Assembly: GCA_031655335.1 (NCBI GenBank) | Contig: CP134226.1 | Span: forward strand, 1,550,001-1,614,000 | Source: Thalassospiraceae bacterium LMO-SO8 | Lineage (GTDB): Bacteria; Pseudomonadota; Alphaproteobacteria; Rhodospirillales; Casp-alpha2 | Direction of reading: 5' to 3' | DNA: 64,000 nt | Shown: positions 54,685 to 63,028 of the stretch, piece by piece | Layout: each line of letters starts with the position of its first letter | Position numbering within the stretch: position 1 is the stretch's first letter | The notes under the pieces: model-generated | Seen by the model: the letters and a program-made list of their open reading frames with translations, nothing else | Database searches by the model: none | Told to the model about the DNA's origin: nothing | Made by a program: the position numbers and the translations under genes

Positions 54685-56622
54685 TTATCCACCGTCGAAA
54701 GAGACGTCGAAAATCTCACTCCACCGGGTGAGGTTCGCCACCCGCCATATGTGCTGGGGCATGGGGCCGTCGCCGTCAACCAGGTCCGCCACACTGCGTG
54801 ACAGGACGGCGTGGTTAAGGGCCGGGATGGATCGGGCGGCGTCCTTGTTGACGAGGGACGACAGCCTCCCTTCTGCTTCTCTCAACCAATCATCTTGCGG
54901 CGTGATGAAGCCGATCTTGTCACGCCTGTCCAGGATCGCGTTGGGGACAAGGCCGCGCATGGCCGCGCGGAATACGGATTTGGTTTCGCCCCGGTCGGAG
55001 ATCAGAAAACGTTCGGGCAGGGAAAAGGCGAAATCGACAATCTCGGGGATCAGAAAAGGTACGCGGCTTTCGACGGCGTAGGACATGGAATTGCGATCCT
55101 GATAGCGCAACAGGGCGGGCAGGACTCGACTTTCCAGACTTTCCGCCAATTCATCCATGAGCACGCGGCCTTGGCGCGGCTGTTGGGGGGCATCCGGAAT
55201 AACATTATTGTCGGCAAGCCAGCGTGCGTTCATCCAGCCGGGGACGAGATCTTCGCCGACCAGTTTGCGGGTGAGGCCTTGAAGGCTCGTCGGCAGTATG
55301 AACCGGGCGGCGCGGGCCAACATGCCGGCGGGGCCGGCCTGATCCCGGGCGCGACAGAGAAACCGCGCGGCCGATGCAAATTCGCCTTGCCGCAACATGC
55401 CCGCCAGTCGGGCGGCGAGAAAGGGAACATACCCCCCCAGAATTTCGTCCGCGCCCTGGCCGTCGAGCGTGACCTTAATCCCGGCGTCGCGAACCAGGGC
55501 GTAGACTTGGTTCTGAGCGAAAATGCTGGTCGATCCAAAGGGCTCGCCCTGGAGGCGGATGAGATTGTCGAGCTCCGCGGCCAGGGCGGAGCCGGTCGAT
55601 GCCGTCTTGTGCATTGTCGCACGGGTCGCCTGTCCGGCGATATCGGCCCAATGTTCCTCGTCGTGGCGGCTGCCGGGTGCCGTGAAGGAAAAGGTGTGAA
55701 GGTCAAGCGCATCGCCCGCCTGCTTTCGCATGGCGCAGACGACGGCGGATGAATCGATGCCGCCGGACAGCGCCGCGCCGACCGGAACGTCGGCGCGCAG
55801 GTGAAGGGCCACGGACTTTTTGAACAGTCGACCGAGCTCGCTTGCCGCTTCATCGAATGAAAGATCGCAGGAGCCGATTGTTTTCGCCCGCCAGTAAGTG
55901 ATCGGTTCGGGTGCGGCGGGCCGAGTCAAATCGACTACGGCAAAGGTCGCCGGCGGCAGGTGGTGTATGTCACGGAACAGGGTGCGGTCGCCGCGATCGG
56001 TCAGGCCGAAGCGAAGGTAGTCGAACAGCGCCTGCGGATCGACGGCGCGGTTCAGGCCGTCGAGTTCAAGAAGGGCTCCGGGCTCCGACGCGAAGGCCAG
56101 GTCGCCGCCGCGCATGGTCCACAACAGCGGCTTGATGCCGAAGGGGTCGCGGGCCAGCGTGACCCGGCGGTTGTCGATGTCCAAGAAGGCGAAGGCGAAC
56201 ATCCCGACCAGTCGGGGCAGAGTCCGCTCGACCCCCCATCGGATGATCGCGCTCAGAAGGACTTCGGTATCCGATTGACTTGTGAAGACGGCGCCTTCGG
56301 ATTCCAGTTCGCGGCGAAGTTCAAGGTAGTTGTAGATTTCGCCGTTGGTGATCAGGGCATGACGGCCATCGGGCGCGACCATCGGCTGATGGCCGCCCGG
56401 CCCCGTGTCGATGATCGACAGGCGACGGTGGGCGAAGCCGACCCGCGCCCCTTTCGGCAGGCTGGCGCATTCCGCCGTCACGGTCAGGCCGCGGTCCGGC
56501 GACCAGCCGGCCGCACCCTGGTCGTCGGGACCGCGATGGGCGATGGCCTGACTGACGCGCGCAAGCTCCTGAGGGTCGACGCTGCGCCCAGGTCCGGCAA
56601 GGATGCCCGCAATCCCGCACAT
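54685..56622 (-). CDS. asnB: glutamine-hydrolysing asparagine synthase-like amidotransferase (first copy)
   Basis: A 645-aa AsnB-family enzyme. The N-terminal glutaminase starts MCGIAGILAG, with the nucleophilic Cys2, and has AIAHRGPDDQG and LITNGEIYNYLELRREL. The synthetase domain has the PPi loop GAALSGGIDSSAVV and VTLDGQGADEILGGY. In polysaccharide loci such enzymes often amidate a uronic acid (for example WbpS) rather than make asparagine. Here a diacetamido-uronic acid is made by neighbouring genes, so amidation of that carboxyl group is a reasonable inference. It ends in an AT-richer region and follows a glycosyltransferase by 3 bases. Confidence 0.92.
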   Translation of the reverse strand: MCGIAGILAGPGRSVDPQELARVSQAIAHRGPDDQGAAGWSPDRGLTVTAECASLPKGARVGFAHRRLSIIDTGPGGHQPMVAPDGRHALITNGEIYNYLELRRELESEGAVFTSQSDTEVLLSAIIRWGVERTLPRLVGMFAFAFLDIDNRRVTLARDPFGIKPLLWTMRGGDLAFASEPGALLELDGLNRAVDPQALFDYLRFGLTDRGDRTLFRDIHHLPPATFAVVDLTRPAAPEPITYWRAKTIGSCDLSFDEAASELGRLFKKSVALHLRADVPVGAALSGGIDSSAVVCAMRKQAGDALDLHTFSFTAPGSRHDEEHWADIAGQATRATMHKTASTGSALAAELDNLIRLQGEPFGSTSIFAQNQVYALVRDAGIKVTLDGQGADEILGGYVPFLAARLAGMLRQGEFASAARFLCRARDQAGPAGMLARAARFILPTSLQGLTRKLVGEDLVPGWMNARWLADNNVIPDAPQQPRQGRVLMDELAESLESRVLPALLRYQDRNSMSYAVESRVPFLIPEIVDFAFSLPERFLISDRGETKSVFRAAMRGLVPNAILDRRDKIGFITPQDDWLREAEGRLSSLVNKDAARSIPALNHAVLSRSVADLVDGDGPMPQHIWRVANLTRWSEIFDVSFDGG

Positions 56623-56625
56623 GGC

Positions 56626-57744
56626 TCAGTCGGCCTTCATCAATTGCATGAAACGGCCTTCGACGCGGTCGACGTTCTCGCGAAAGTTCGCGCCGGTGGT
56701 GACCTTGCGGTGCGCTGCTTCGGCGCGGCGTGCGGATGTGGTGGGATCGGACAGGGCCGCGACGATGGTCCGGGCGATCGCAGAAATGCTGAGCTCGGTG
56801 TAGAGAACGTCCACGTCCGGTGCGAAGAACGAATGCAGGCGCGCAAGATTGGACAGAACCATCGGCCGGCCACAGGCGGCGGCTTCGAGAACCGCTTGCG
56901 GAAAGCCGTCCGACGGCGGAATGCTGACGATCAGCTCGGACCCCGAGTACGCGCCGGCCATGGCCGCCGTCGGGCGCGCGGAGGCAAAGACGACGGCATG
57001 TGCCACGCCCAGAGCCTCGGCGCGCCGTTGCAAGTGCTCCCGGTAGGCCGTGGCGCCGCCGAACGTGCTGATCACCAAAACCGCCTGCGGGACCAGGCAA
57101 AGGACCTCGGGCCAGGCATCGACGAGCAGATCGATGTTGTAGAACGGATGCATGATGCGCGGGCTGAACACGATCGCCCGATCAGGGCCGATGCCGATCT
57201 CCCGCCGGAAAGCTTGTCCCGCGGTTTCGTCGAACCGATGGATGTCGAGGTCGACCCCCCAGATCACGATCTCGATGTTCGCGCGAGGCACCCCGAAACC
57301 GGCAACGACGTCGGCTAGGTCCGGCGTCTTGACCGTGATCAGGTCGGCACCGAGAAGGGCGCGCCGGGTCAACCAGCGGCCCAGCGGACCCAACGATCCC
57401 TGCTCGTCGAACAACACGTCACCGCCCATCACCGAGATCACCAGCGGCCGGCGGCCGAGCAGCCAGGCTAACCAGGTTCCAACCTCGGCGGCATAATGGG
57501 CGTGAAAAACATCGGCCCGCTGTCGCAGCAGGCTGGTCGCCGTCCACCACAGCAGGCGCAGCTTGCCGAGAAGCCCGCGGGTGCCGGATCGGGGAAAGTC
57601 GACAGGAATAACGTCGGAATGCCCCGAAACGGGGCTGAGCAGGCGCACGTCATATCCGCGCGCCGCGAAGGCCTCCGCGCGGGTCAGGACGTGGGGGCTA
57701 CTTGCGGCGCCGAGCACGCAGATCGTTTTTGTTTGCGTTGTCAC
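56626..57744 (-). CDS. GT4-family glycosyltransferase
   Basis: A 372-aa GT-B enzyme. The GTG at 57744 overlaps the stop of the second AsnB gene (GTGA). TICVLGAASSPHVLTRAEAFAARGY opens the N-terminal domain, split as TICVLGAASSPHV and LTRAEAFAARGYDV; DVFHAHYAAEVGTWLAWLLG, VISVMGGDVLFDE, VIWGVDLDIHRF, and FPQAVLEAAACGRPMVLSN as donor-binding region follow. The donor is unknown. A start at 57795 would overlap AsnB further and adds a segment with no homology. Confidence 0.9.
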   Translation of the reverse strand: MTTQTKTICVLGAASSPHVLTRAEAFAARGYDVRLLSPVSGHSDVIPVDFPRSGTRGLLGKLRLLWWTATSLLRQRADVFHAHYAAEVGTWLAWLLGRRPLVISVMGGDVLFDEQGSLGPLGRWLTRRALLGADLITVKTPDLADVVAGFGVPRANIEIVIWGVDLDIHRFDETAGQAFRREIGIGPDRAIVFSPRIMHPFYNIDLLVDAWPEVLCLVPQAVLVISTFGGATAYREHLQRRAEALGVAHAVVFASARPTAAMAGAYSGSELIVSIPPSDGFPQAVLEAAACGRPMVLSNLARLHSFFAPDVDVLYTELSISAIARTIVAALSDPTTSARRAEAAHRKVTTGANFRENVDRVEGRFMQLMKAD

Positions 57745-59681
57745 GCCCGAGGCTGCCAGGTTCGTCGCCAGGCCTGAAACATTAGCACGCTCCACAGTTC
57801 GGTCGTCCGGTTGCGCGTGCCGGCCAGGTGTTCGTCCCAGGCATGGCGGACCGGCGCCGGGTCAAGCAGGCCGCCCTCGGCCAACGCCGCCGGCGACAAC
57901 AGATCCTCGGCCCAGTCGCGCAGCGGGCCCTTGATCCAACGGTCGACGGGAATGCCGAACCCCATCTTCGGCCGCTCGGTGAGCGCCGGCGGAACGTAGC
58001 GGTCGAGCACCCGGCGCAATATCCATTTTCCCTGGCCGTCGCGCACGCGCAGGCGGCGCGGCAGGGACCAGGCGAATTCGACGACCCGGTGATCGAGCAG
58101 CGGCACGCGGGCTTCCAGGCTGACGGCCATGGAGGCGCGGTCGACCTTGGTCAGGATGTCGTCGGGCAAATACATCAGGCTGTCCAGCAACTGCATGCGT
58201 TCCATGAACCGGGGCACGTCTTCCCGCACGCCGTCGTCCCAGGCGACGGTCGGTGTTTCAGTGGCCCCCGGGACCACGGCCGCCGGATCGCGCCAGGCCG
58301 TGATCAGGCGGCGGAAAAGCGCCATGTCGTCCGGCAGGGCCAGAACGTCGGCCAGCTTGTGCGCCTTCTGTCCGGGATGGCTGAGGTGCTTGGCGACGGG
58401 CAGGTGTTTCAGCAGCCGGTCCCAACTGTCTTCGCTCAGGCAATGCAGCATCCGCGCCGCACCCGCGCGCAGGGGGCGGGGAATGCGGCCCGTGCGACGG
58501 CGCAGCAGGTCGCCCCAGGCATAGCGGGTATATCCCGCGAACACCTCGTCGCCGCCGTCGCCGGAAAGCGCGACGGTGACGTGTCGGCGGGTCAGGGCCG
58601 CTACGAGGTAGGTCGGAATCTGGGACGAGTCGGCGAAGGGTTCGTCATAGAATTCAGGCAGTCGCGGAATGACGTCGAGCGCCTGGCCGGGGTCGACGTA
58701 AAGTTCCGTATGGTCGGTGCCCAAGTGCTTGGCGACGGCGGCGGCGTGCGGTGCTTCGTCATATCCATCCGCGTCGAAACCGATGGAAAAGGTCTTCACG
58801 GGCACGTCGCTTTGCGCCTGCATCAGAGCCGCGACGGTCGAGGAATCGATGCCGCCCGACAGGAACGCGCCCAACGGCACATCCGCCACCATGCGCCGTT
58901 TGACCGCGTCGCCGATCAGGGCGTCGGCTTCGTCGATGGCATCACGGTCGCTCAGGTCGCGGGGCGCGGACTGGCCGTCGTGGGCGATGCGCCGCAGGTC
59001 CCAATAACGCTCGACGCGGGCGGGCTCGTCGGCGCGCTTGAACAGCAGGCAGCCCGGCTCCAGCTTGAAGACGTCTTTGTATATGGACGCGGGCGCCGGC
59101 ACGTAGTTGTAGCGCATGTAGGCGGCGAGGGCGGCCCGGTCGATCTCGGGCCGGAACCTTGGGTGGGCGTGGAACGATTTCAGCTCCGACGCGAACAGGA
59201 ACAGGCCGTCGGCCTCGCCCCAATACAGCGGCTTGATGCCCAGGCGGTCGCGGGCCAGCACCAGGCATCGTTCCCGGCGGTCCCACAGCGCGAAGGCGAA
59301 CATGCCGATCAGCTTGTCCATGGTGGCGCGCACGCCCCAATGGGTGAAGGCGGCGAGCATCACTTCCGTGTCCGAATGCCCGCGGTAGTCCGGCGTGGCC
59401 CCCGCCGCGGCCAAATCGCGGCGCAGATCCTCGGCGTTATAGACCTCGCCGTTGTAGACGATGACGTAGCGCCCGCAGGCCGAATTCATCGGTTGCGCGC
59501 CGGCGGGGCTCAGGTCGATGATCGACAGGCGGCGATGGCCGAGGGCGATGCCGGTGTCGTCATCGGTCCACACGCCGTCCGCGTCGGGACCGCGATGGAC
59601 GAGGCGGTCGGTCATCGCCTGCACCGCGCTCGCCATCGGAACGCGGCCGCGCGGGTCGAGAATGCCGGTCAGTCCGCACAT
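57741..59681 (-). CDS. asnB: glutamine-hydrolysing asparagine synthase-like amidotransferase (second copy)
   Basis: A 646-aa AsnB-family enzyme with the catalytic start MCGLTGILDPRG (Cys2), LVHRGPDADG, YVIVYNGEVYNAEDLRRDL, then GAFLSGGIDSSTVAALM and VALSGDGGDEVFAGYTRY. The frame is open upstream to 59885, but the required N-terminal cysteine fixes the start at 59681. It differs clearly from the copy at 54685 in its central region, so this is not a recent duplication. Role as for the first copy; the two may amidate different residues or one may be a true asparagine synthase. Confidence 0.93.
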   Translation of the reverse strand: MCGLTGILDPRGRVPMASAVQAMTDRLVHRGPDADGVWTDDDTGIALGHRRLSIIDLSPAGAQPMNSACGRYVIVYNGEVYNAEDLRRDLAAAGATPDYRGHSDTEVMLAAFTHWGVRATMDKLIGMFAFALWDRRERCLVLARDRLGIKPLYWGEADGLFLFASELKSFHAHPRFRPEIDRAALAAYMRYNYVPAPASIYKDVFKLEPGCLLFKRADEPARVERYWDLRRIAHDGQSAPRDLSDRDAIDEADALIGDAVKRRMVADVPLGAFLSGGIDSSTVAALMQAQSDVPVKTFSIGFDADGYDEAPHAAAVAKHLGTDHTELYVDPGQALDVIPRLPEFYDEPFADSSQIPTYLVAALTRRHVTVALSGDGGDEVFAGYTRYAWGDLLRRRTGRIPRPLRAGAARMLHCLSEDSWDRLLKHLPVAKHLSHPGQKAHKLADVLALPDDMALFRRLITAWRDPAAVVPGATETPTVAWDDGVREDVPRFMERMQLLDSLMYLPDDILTKVDRASMAVSLEARVPLLDHRVVEFAWSLPRRLRVRDGQGKWILRRVLDRYVPPALTERPKMGFGIPVDRWIKGPLRDWAEDLLSPAALAEGGLLDPAPVRHAWDEHLAGTRNRTTELWSVLMFQAWRRTWQPRA

Positions 59682-59688
59682 GTTGCGG

Positions 59689-60696
59689 CTAGGGGGCCTT
59701 GGAGAGGGGGCGCCGGGCGGTTCCGGCGACACCGTTTGAGCCCAGGCGGATGACGATGTCCTCCAACCCGGCTTTCTGATGCCAGCGCCGGAAAGTCGAC
59801 GGCGTTTGCGGTGCGTCGAACCGCGGAGAGAGCATATCGAAGGTATCGAGATAGGCCCATTCGCGCAGCGTCTGGTCGGTGGCATTGGGCATTTTGCCTG
59901 AATAGTCGGCGATCAGAAGGCGCCAGATGATGGCTTGGCCGAAGGGGATGCGGCGCAACAGGCGGACCAGTGGCCACATGAAATCGATGTAGGCCTTGCA
60001 CCAGCGATAAAGGCGTTCCGGATCCATGTTGCGCGTGAACGGGCGCACAAGGTAGCGGGTATTCAGAAGCCAGAATTTGATCGACTTCAGATAGATGTCG
60101 GTCGCCAGATGGCCGCCGGGTTTGAGCGCCGGCACCAGAGAGAGAAATGTCTTTTCCGGATCGGGTGTGTGCTGGAGCACGCCGAAGCACAGGATGCGGT
60201 CGAACGCAGCGCGGTTGAACGGCATGTGATAGGCATCGCCCTGGACAAGCAGCAGATTCGGATGCTCGCCGTTGGATTTGTAATTGGCGTCGACGGCATC
60301 CGAGAAGTCGAACGAGATGACGGTCGCTCCGGTGCCCAGCATCTGTTCGGTAAACCGGCCTGATCCCGATCCAGCCTCGAGAATCACCTCGCCTTCGAGG
60401 TTCCGTGGCCAGCCTGTAAATTCGAAGAATCGATCCTCGGTCATGGTGTGGCCGGACACGTGGTCGTACTGGGTCCGCGCGTGCAGGTTCCATTCAAACC
60501 CGAAATTCGTGGCGTAGTTTTCCGACGATACGAAACGGGGAATGAATTCGATGATGGGATACTCGGTGATCGCTCCGTCCGCTTTGGAATACAGGCGTCC
60601 TGTGCGCACCCGGCCATCGACCATCTCTTCAATTTTCAAATCAAGAGGGGCGTAGGTGCTTGGGCAGCGAAGGTGTTTTAGATGCTCAGGGCGCAT
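59689..60696 (-). CDS. SAM-dependent methyltransferase with Trm112-like N-terminal segment
   Basis: A 335-aa protein. The first 55 residues (HLRCPSTYAPLDLKIEEM, then GAITEYPIIEFIPRF) resemble a Trm112-type domain with only the C-P cysteine. The methyltransferase core follows: EVILEAGSGSGRFTEQMLGTG (motif I near residue 105), VISFDFSDAVDANY, ILCFGVLQHTPDPEKTFLSL and LKPGGHLATDIYL. Proteins of this build are common in polysaccharide loci. Probable target is a sugar or sugar nucleotide; which one is not known. It lies 7 bases before the second AsnB gene and 30 bases after the GT2 gene. Confidence 0.88.
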   Translation of the reverse strand: MRPEHLKHLRCPSTYAPLDLKIEEMVDGRVRTGRLYSKADGAITEYPIIEFIPRFVSSENYATNFGFEWNLHARTQYDHVSGHTMTEDRFFEFTGWPRNLEGEVILEAGSGSGRFTEQMLGTGATVISFDFSDAVDANYKSNGEHPNLLLVQGDAYHMPFNRAAFDRILCFGVLQHTPDPEKTFLSLVPALKPGGHLATDIYLKSIKFWLLNTRYLVRPFTRNMDPERLYRWCKAYIDFMWPLVRLLRRIPFGQAIIWRLLIADYSGKMPNATDQTLREWAYLDTFDMLSPRFDAPQTPSTFRRWHQKAGLEDIVIRLGSNGVAGTARRPLSKAP

Positions 60697-60726
60697 ATGC
60701 TCACTCGGTAATGGGGGGCAAATTTT

Positions 60727-61632
60727 TTAGCGGGTGCGAAACAGCATGTTTCGCAGAGCCAGTCCACAGACGGGAAACAACTGATCGGGCGTTTTAATCA
60801 TGGCTAGCCCCAGCCACACAAGGGCATCGATGGGATGGAATTGGCGGATTGACAGTACGGTCAGCCGCAATGCCGTCAGCGCCAAATAGCGGCGCAGGTT
60901 ACGGCGGGCGGGATCGGAAAGCTCGGGATAGGACAGGATTTCCTGGAACGCCGCCGCGGCCTCCTGCTCGCGGCGCAGACGCCAAGCCGGTAATGATGTG
61001 ATCTGCGCTGGGTGGGCGCGGATCGCGACCAACGGTTCGGGCAGCGCCGCAAGCCGATGACGGCGCGCAAGCCGAAAATACAGAAGATAGTCCATGCAAT
61101 AGGTGTAGTCCGCCGGATAGCCACCGATATCCTGCGCCTCGCGGCGTCGGAACATGATCGATGAATGGGCGAGAACGCTGGTGCGCGCCAACTCGGTCAT
61201 CAGTTGGTCGTGGTCCTTGGGCGGAATGGGGCTCGGGACGCCCGGCAGCGGCGTGCCGTTGCCGAAATCGGTGGCCGCACTGGCGACCAGGGCGACATCG
61301 GGATGGCCGTCGAGGTGCCGCACCTGCTTGTCCAGGCGATCCGCAAAGGCGACGTCATCGGCGTCCAGGCGGGCGACGTACGTACCTTGCGCGATCTCCA
61401 ATCCCTTGTTGAGGGATTGCGTCAACGTCAGGACGCTGTCGTTTCGGATGCAGCGGATTCGCGCGTCGTCATAGGACGCGATGATGGCCGTGGTGCCGTC
61501 GGTCGAGGCGTTGTCGATGATCAGAAACTCGAAGTCCGTGAAGGTCTGCGCGAGGATGCTGTCGATAGCCTCGCGGAGATAATCCTCTCCGTTGAGGACC
61601 GACATCAGAACGGTCACTTTTGGCTGGGTCAT
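60727..61632 (-). CDS. GT2-family glycosyltransferase
   Basis: A 301-aa GT-A enzyme. VTVLMSVLNGEDYLREAIDSIL, FLIIDNASTDGTTAII and YVARLDADDVAFADRLDKQV with the D-x-D motif are canonical, followed by SSIMFRRREAQDIGGY and DYLLYFRLARRH. The C-terminal region includes one hydrophobic helix but no clear membrane anchor. Its ATG overlaps the stop of the SDR gene by 4 bases (61629–61632), so it may transfer the sugar made by the CDP-sugar module; this is inference. Confidence 0.93.
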   Translation of the reverse strand: MTQPKVTVLMSVLNGEDYLREAIDSILAQTFTDFEFLIIDNASTDGTTAIIASYDDARIRCIRNDSVLTLTQSLNKGLEIAQGTYVARLDADDVAFADRLDKQVRHLDGHPDVALVASAATDFGNGTPLPGVPSPIPPKDHDQLMTELARTSVLAHSSIMFRRREAQDIGGYPADYTYCMDYLLYFRLARRHRLAALPEPLVAIRAHPAQITSLPAWRLRREQEAAAAFQEILSYPELSDPARRNLRRYLALTALRLTVLSIRQFHPIDALVWLGLAMIKTPDQLFPVCGLALRNMLFRTR

Positions 61633-62588
61633 GACGGAGCGCCGCTCATCGAGGGCTGGATAAGGTCTTCACGGAGCGCCCTGTCGAGGGCGCGCGGCGT
61701 CCAGCTGAGCATGCGCCGCGCCTTCGTGTTGTCGCCGAACGAGATCGGGGGTTCGCCCGGCCGCATGGGCCGCGCCCCGAACCGGAGCAAGCGATCGTCC
61801 GCCCTCAGGGCATCGGCGACGGCAAGCAGCAGGGCGCGCAGTTCGGTCGCCTCGCCAGAACATATGTTGAAGATGTCAAAGCCGCCGCGTCCAAGATCAT
61901 GGGCCATTGCGAGCCAGCCGTCACAAACGTCCGCCACGCCGATGAAGTCACGGCGTTGGGTGCAGGGCGAAAGGTCGACCGGCGTGCCGGCCCGAAGCCC
62001 GGCGATCACCTGGGCCAATAGCTTGGCCGGGTGATCGAGCATACCGAAAGGGATGTAGAGCCGGCCGATTCGTGTCGGCACGCCGGTCCGTGCGGCAAGG
62101 GTGCGGGCCCGTTCCGTCTCGGCCCGTTTGGACAGGCCATAAGGTGTTTCCGGTTCGCCGCTGTCGTCCTCGTGGTTGGCGTCGCCGCTGGGCGGGTACT
62201 CGGCCGATGACCCGGTGATGATCACGCCGCCGCCTGTTTCCGCCATTGCGGCGAAGATCGCCTCCAGCGGCTGCACGTTCACGGTCCGGCCCATCGCCGC
62301 ATCATAATCGGGTGAGGCGTAATCGGCGGCATGCCCCGCATGGTGGACCCAGACCGTCGGACGCACCCGGCCCGTGAGCGCCCTGACGGCGGTTCCGTCG
62401 GTCACGTCAAGTTGCGCCAGGCCGGCACTTTGCGCGGCGAAATCCAGGCGTTGGGCGCGGATGCCGTCGTAGGCGTCGCGCGGCCTGCTATGGGTTGCCG
62501 TCACGGCGTAACCCGCGTCGGCGAAGGCGCGCGCCAGATGCGCGCCGACGAAGCTGGACGTGCCGGTGATGATGGCGGTTTGGGTCAT
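61629..62588 (-). CDS. NAD-dependent epimerase/dehydratase (extended SDR)
   Basis: A 319-aa sugar-nucleotide enzyme. TAIITGTSSFVGAHLARAFADAGY is the NAD motif, IITGSSAEYPPSG supplies the catalytic Ser region, and ETPYGLSKRAETERARTL the Tyr-x3-Lys pair; RIGRLYIPFGMLDHP, RRDFIGVADVCDGWLAMA follow. With the RmlC-like and CDP-glucose dehydratase genes directly upstream, it is likely to be a 4-reductase or epimerase in a CDP-6-deoxy-sugar pathway. The ATG at 62588 overlaps the cupin stop; the open frame up to 63161 is an out-of-context extension. Confidence 0.88.
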   Translation of the reverse strand: MTQTAIITGTSSFVGAHLARAFADAGYAVTATHSRPRDAYDGIRAQRLDFAAQSAGLAQLDVTDGTAVRALTGRVRPTVWVHHAGHAADYASPDYDAAMGRTVNVQPLEAIFAAMAETGGGVIITGSSAEYPPSGDANHEDDSGEPETPYGLSKRAETERARTLAARTGVPTRIGRLYIPFGMLDHPAKLLAQVIAGLRAGTPVDLSPCTQRRDFIGVADVCDGWLAMAHDLGRGGFDIFNICSGEATELRALLLAVADALRADDRLLRFGARPMRPGEPPISFGDNTKARRMLSWTPRALDRALREDLIQPSMSGAPS

Positions 62589-63028
62589 TGCGCGGGCAGG
62601 GCCCAGGAATAGGGAATGCGGTCCGTGTCGGCGGGCAGGGTGTCGGCTTCCGCCGGGTCGTGCGGGATGCTGGCGCAGTTGGCCAGGATCGCCGGCGCCG
62701 CGCCCATGCAGGTGAACCCGGTCCACAATCCCGGCGGCACGGTGACCAGGGCATAGGTTTCGGGCCGATCGGGGCCGATCGTGATCTCGCGGATCATCCC
62801 GGCATCCACGTCCGCGACGACCAATCGGATCGCCCCCGACACGCAGCACAAGCTCAAGGTCATCTCGCGGTGCCGCTTCCAGGCTTTCACGGCGCCCGGA
62901 TTGACGATGGAAAAATAGATCTCGCCGAAACCGGCAAACTGAGGCGCGTCGGCGCGCAGCATGTGCATCACCGCGCCCCGTGCATCGGCGATGATCCTCA
63001 GCGGCGTCACGATGACGCCGCCGCTCAT
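62585..63028 (-). CDS. RmlC-like cupin (sugar 3,5-epimerase family)
   Basis: A 147-aa cupin, shorter than classical RmlC (about 180 aa). It starts VTPLRIIADARGAVMHMLRAD and has FGEIYFSIVNPGAVKAWKRHREMTLSLCCVSG (motif split: FGEIYFSIVNPGAVKAW and KRHREMTLSLCCVSG), the K-x-W-x-x-H pattern of the family, and VTVPPGLWTGFTCMG. It probably epimerises C3 and/or C5 of a CDP-4-keto-6-deoxyhexose. ATGA overlaps join it to the genes on both sides (63025–63028 and 62585–62588). Confidence 0.85.
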   Translation of the reverse strand: MSGGVIVTPLRIIADARGAVMHMLRADAPQFAGFGEIYFSIVNPGAVKAWKRHREMTLSLCCVSGAIRLVVADVDAGMIREITIGPDRPETYALVTVPPGLWTGFTCMGAAPAILANCASIPHDPAEADTLPADTDRIPYSWALPAQ

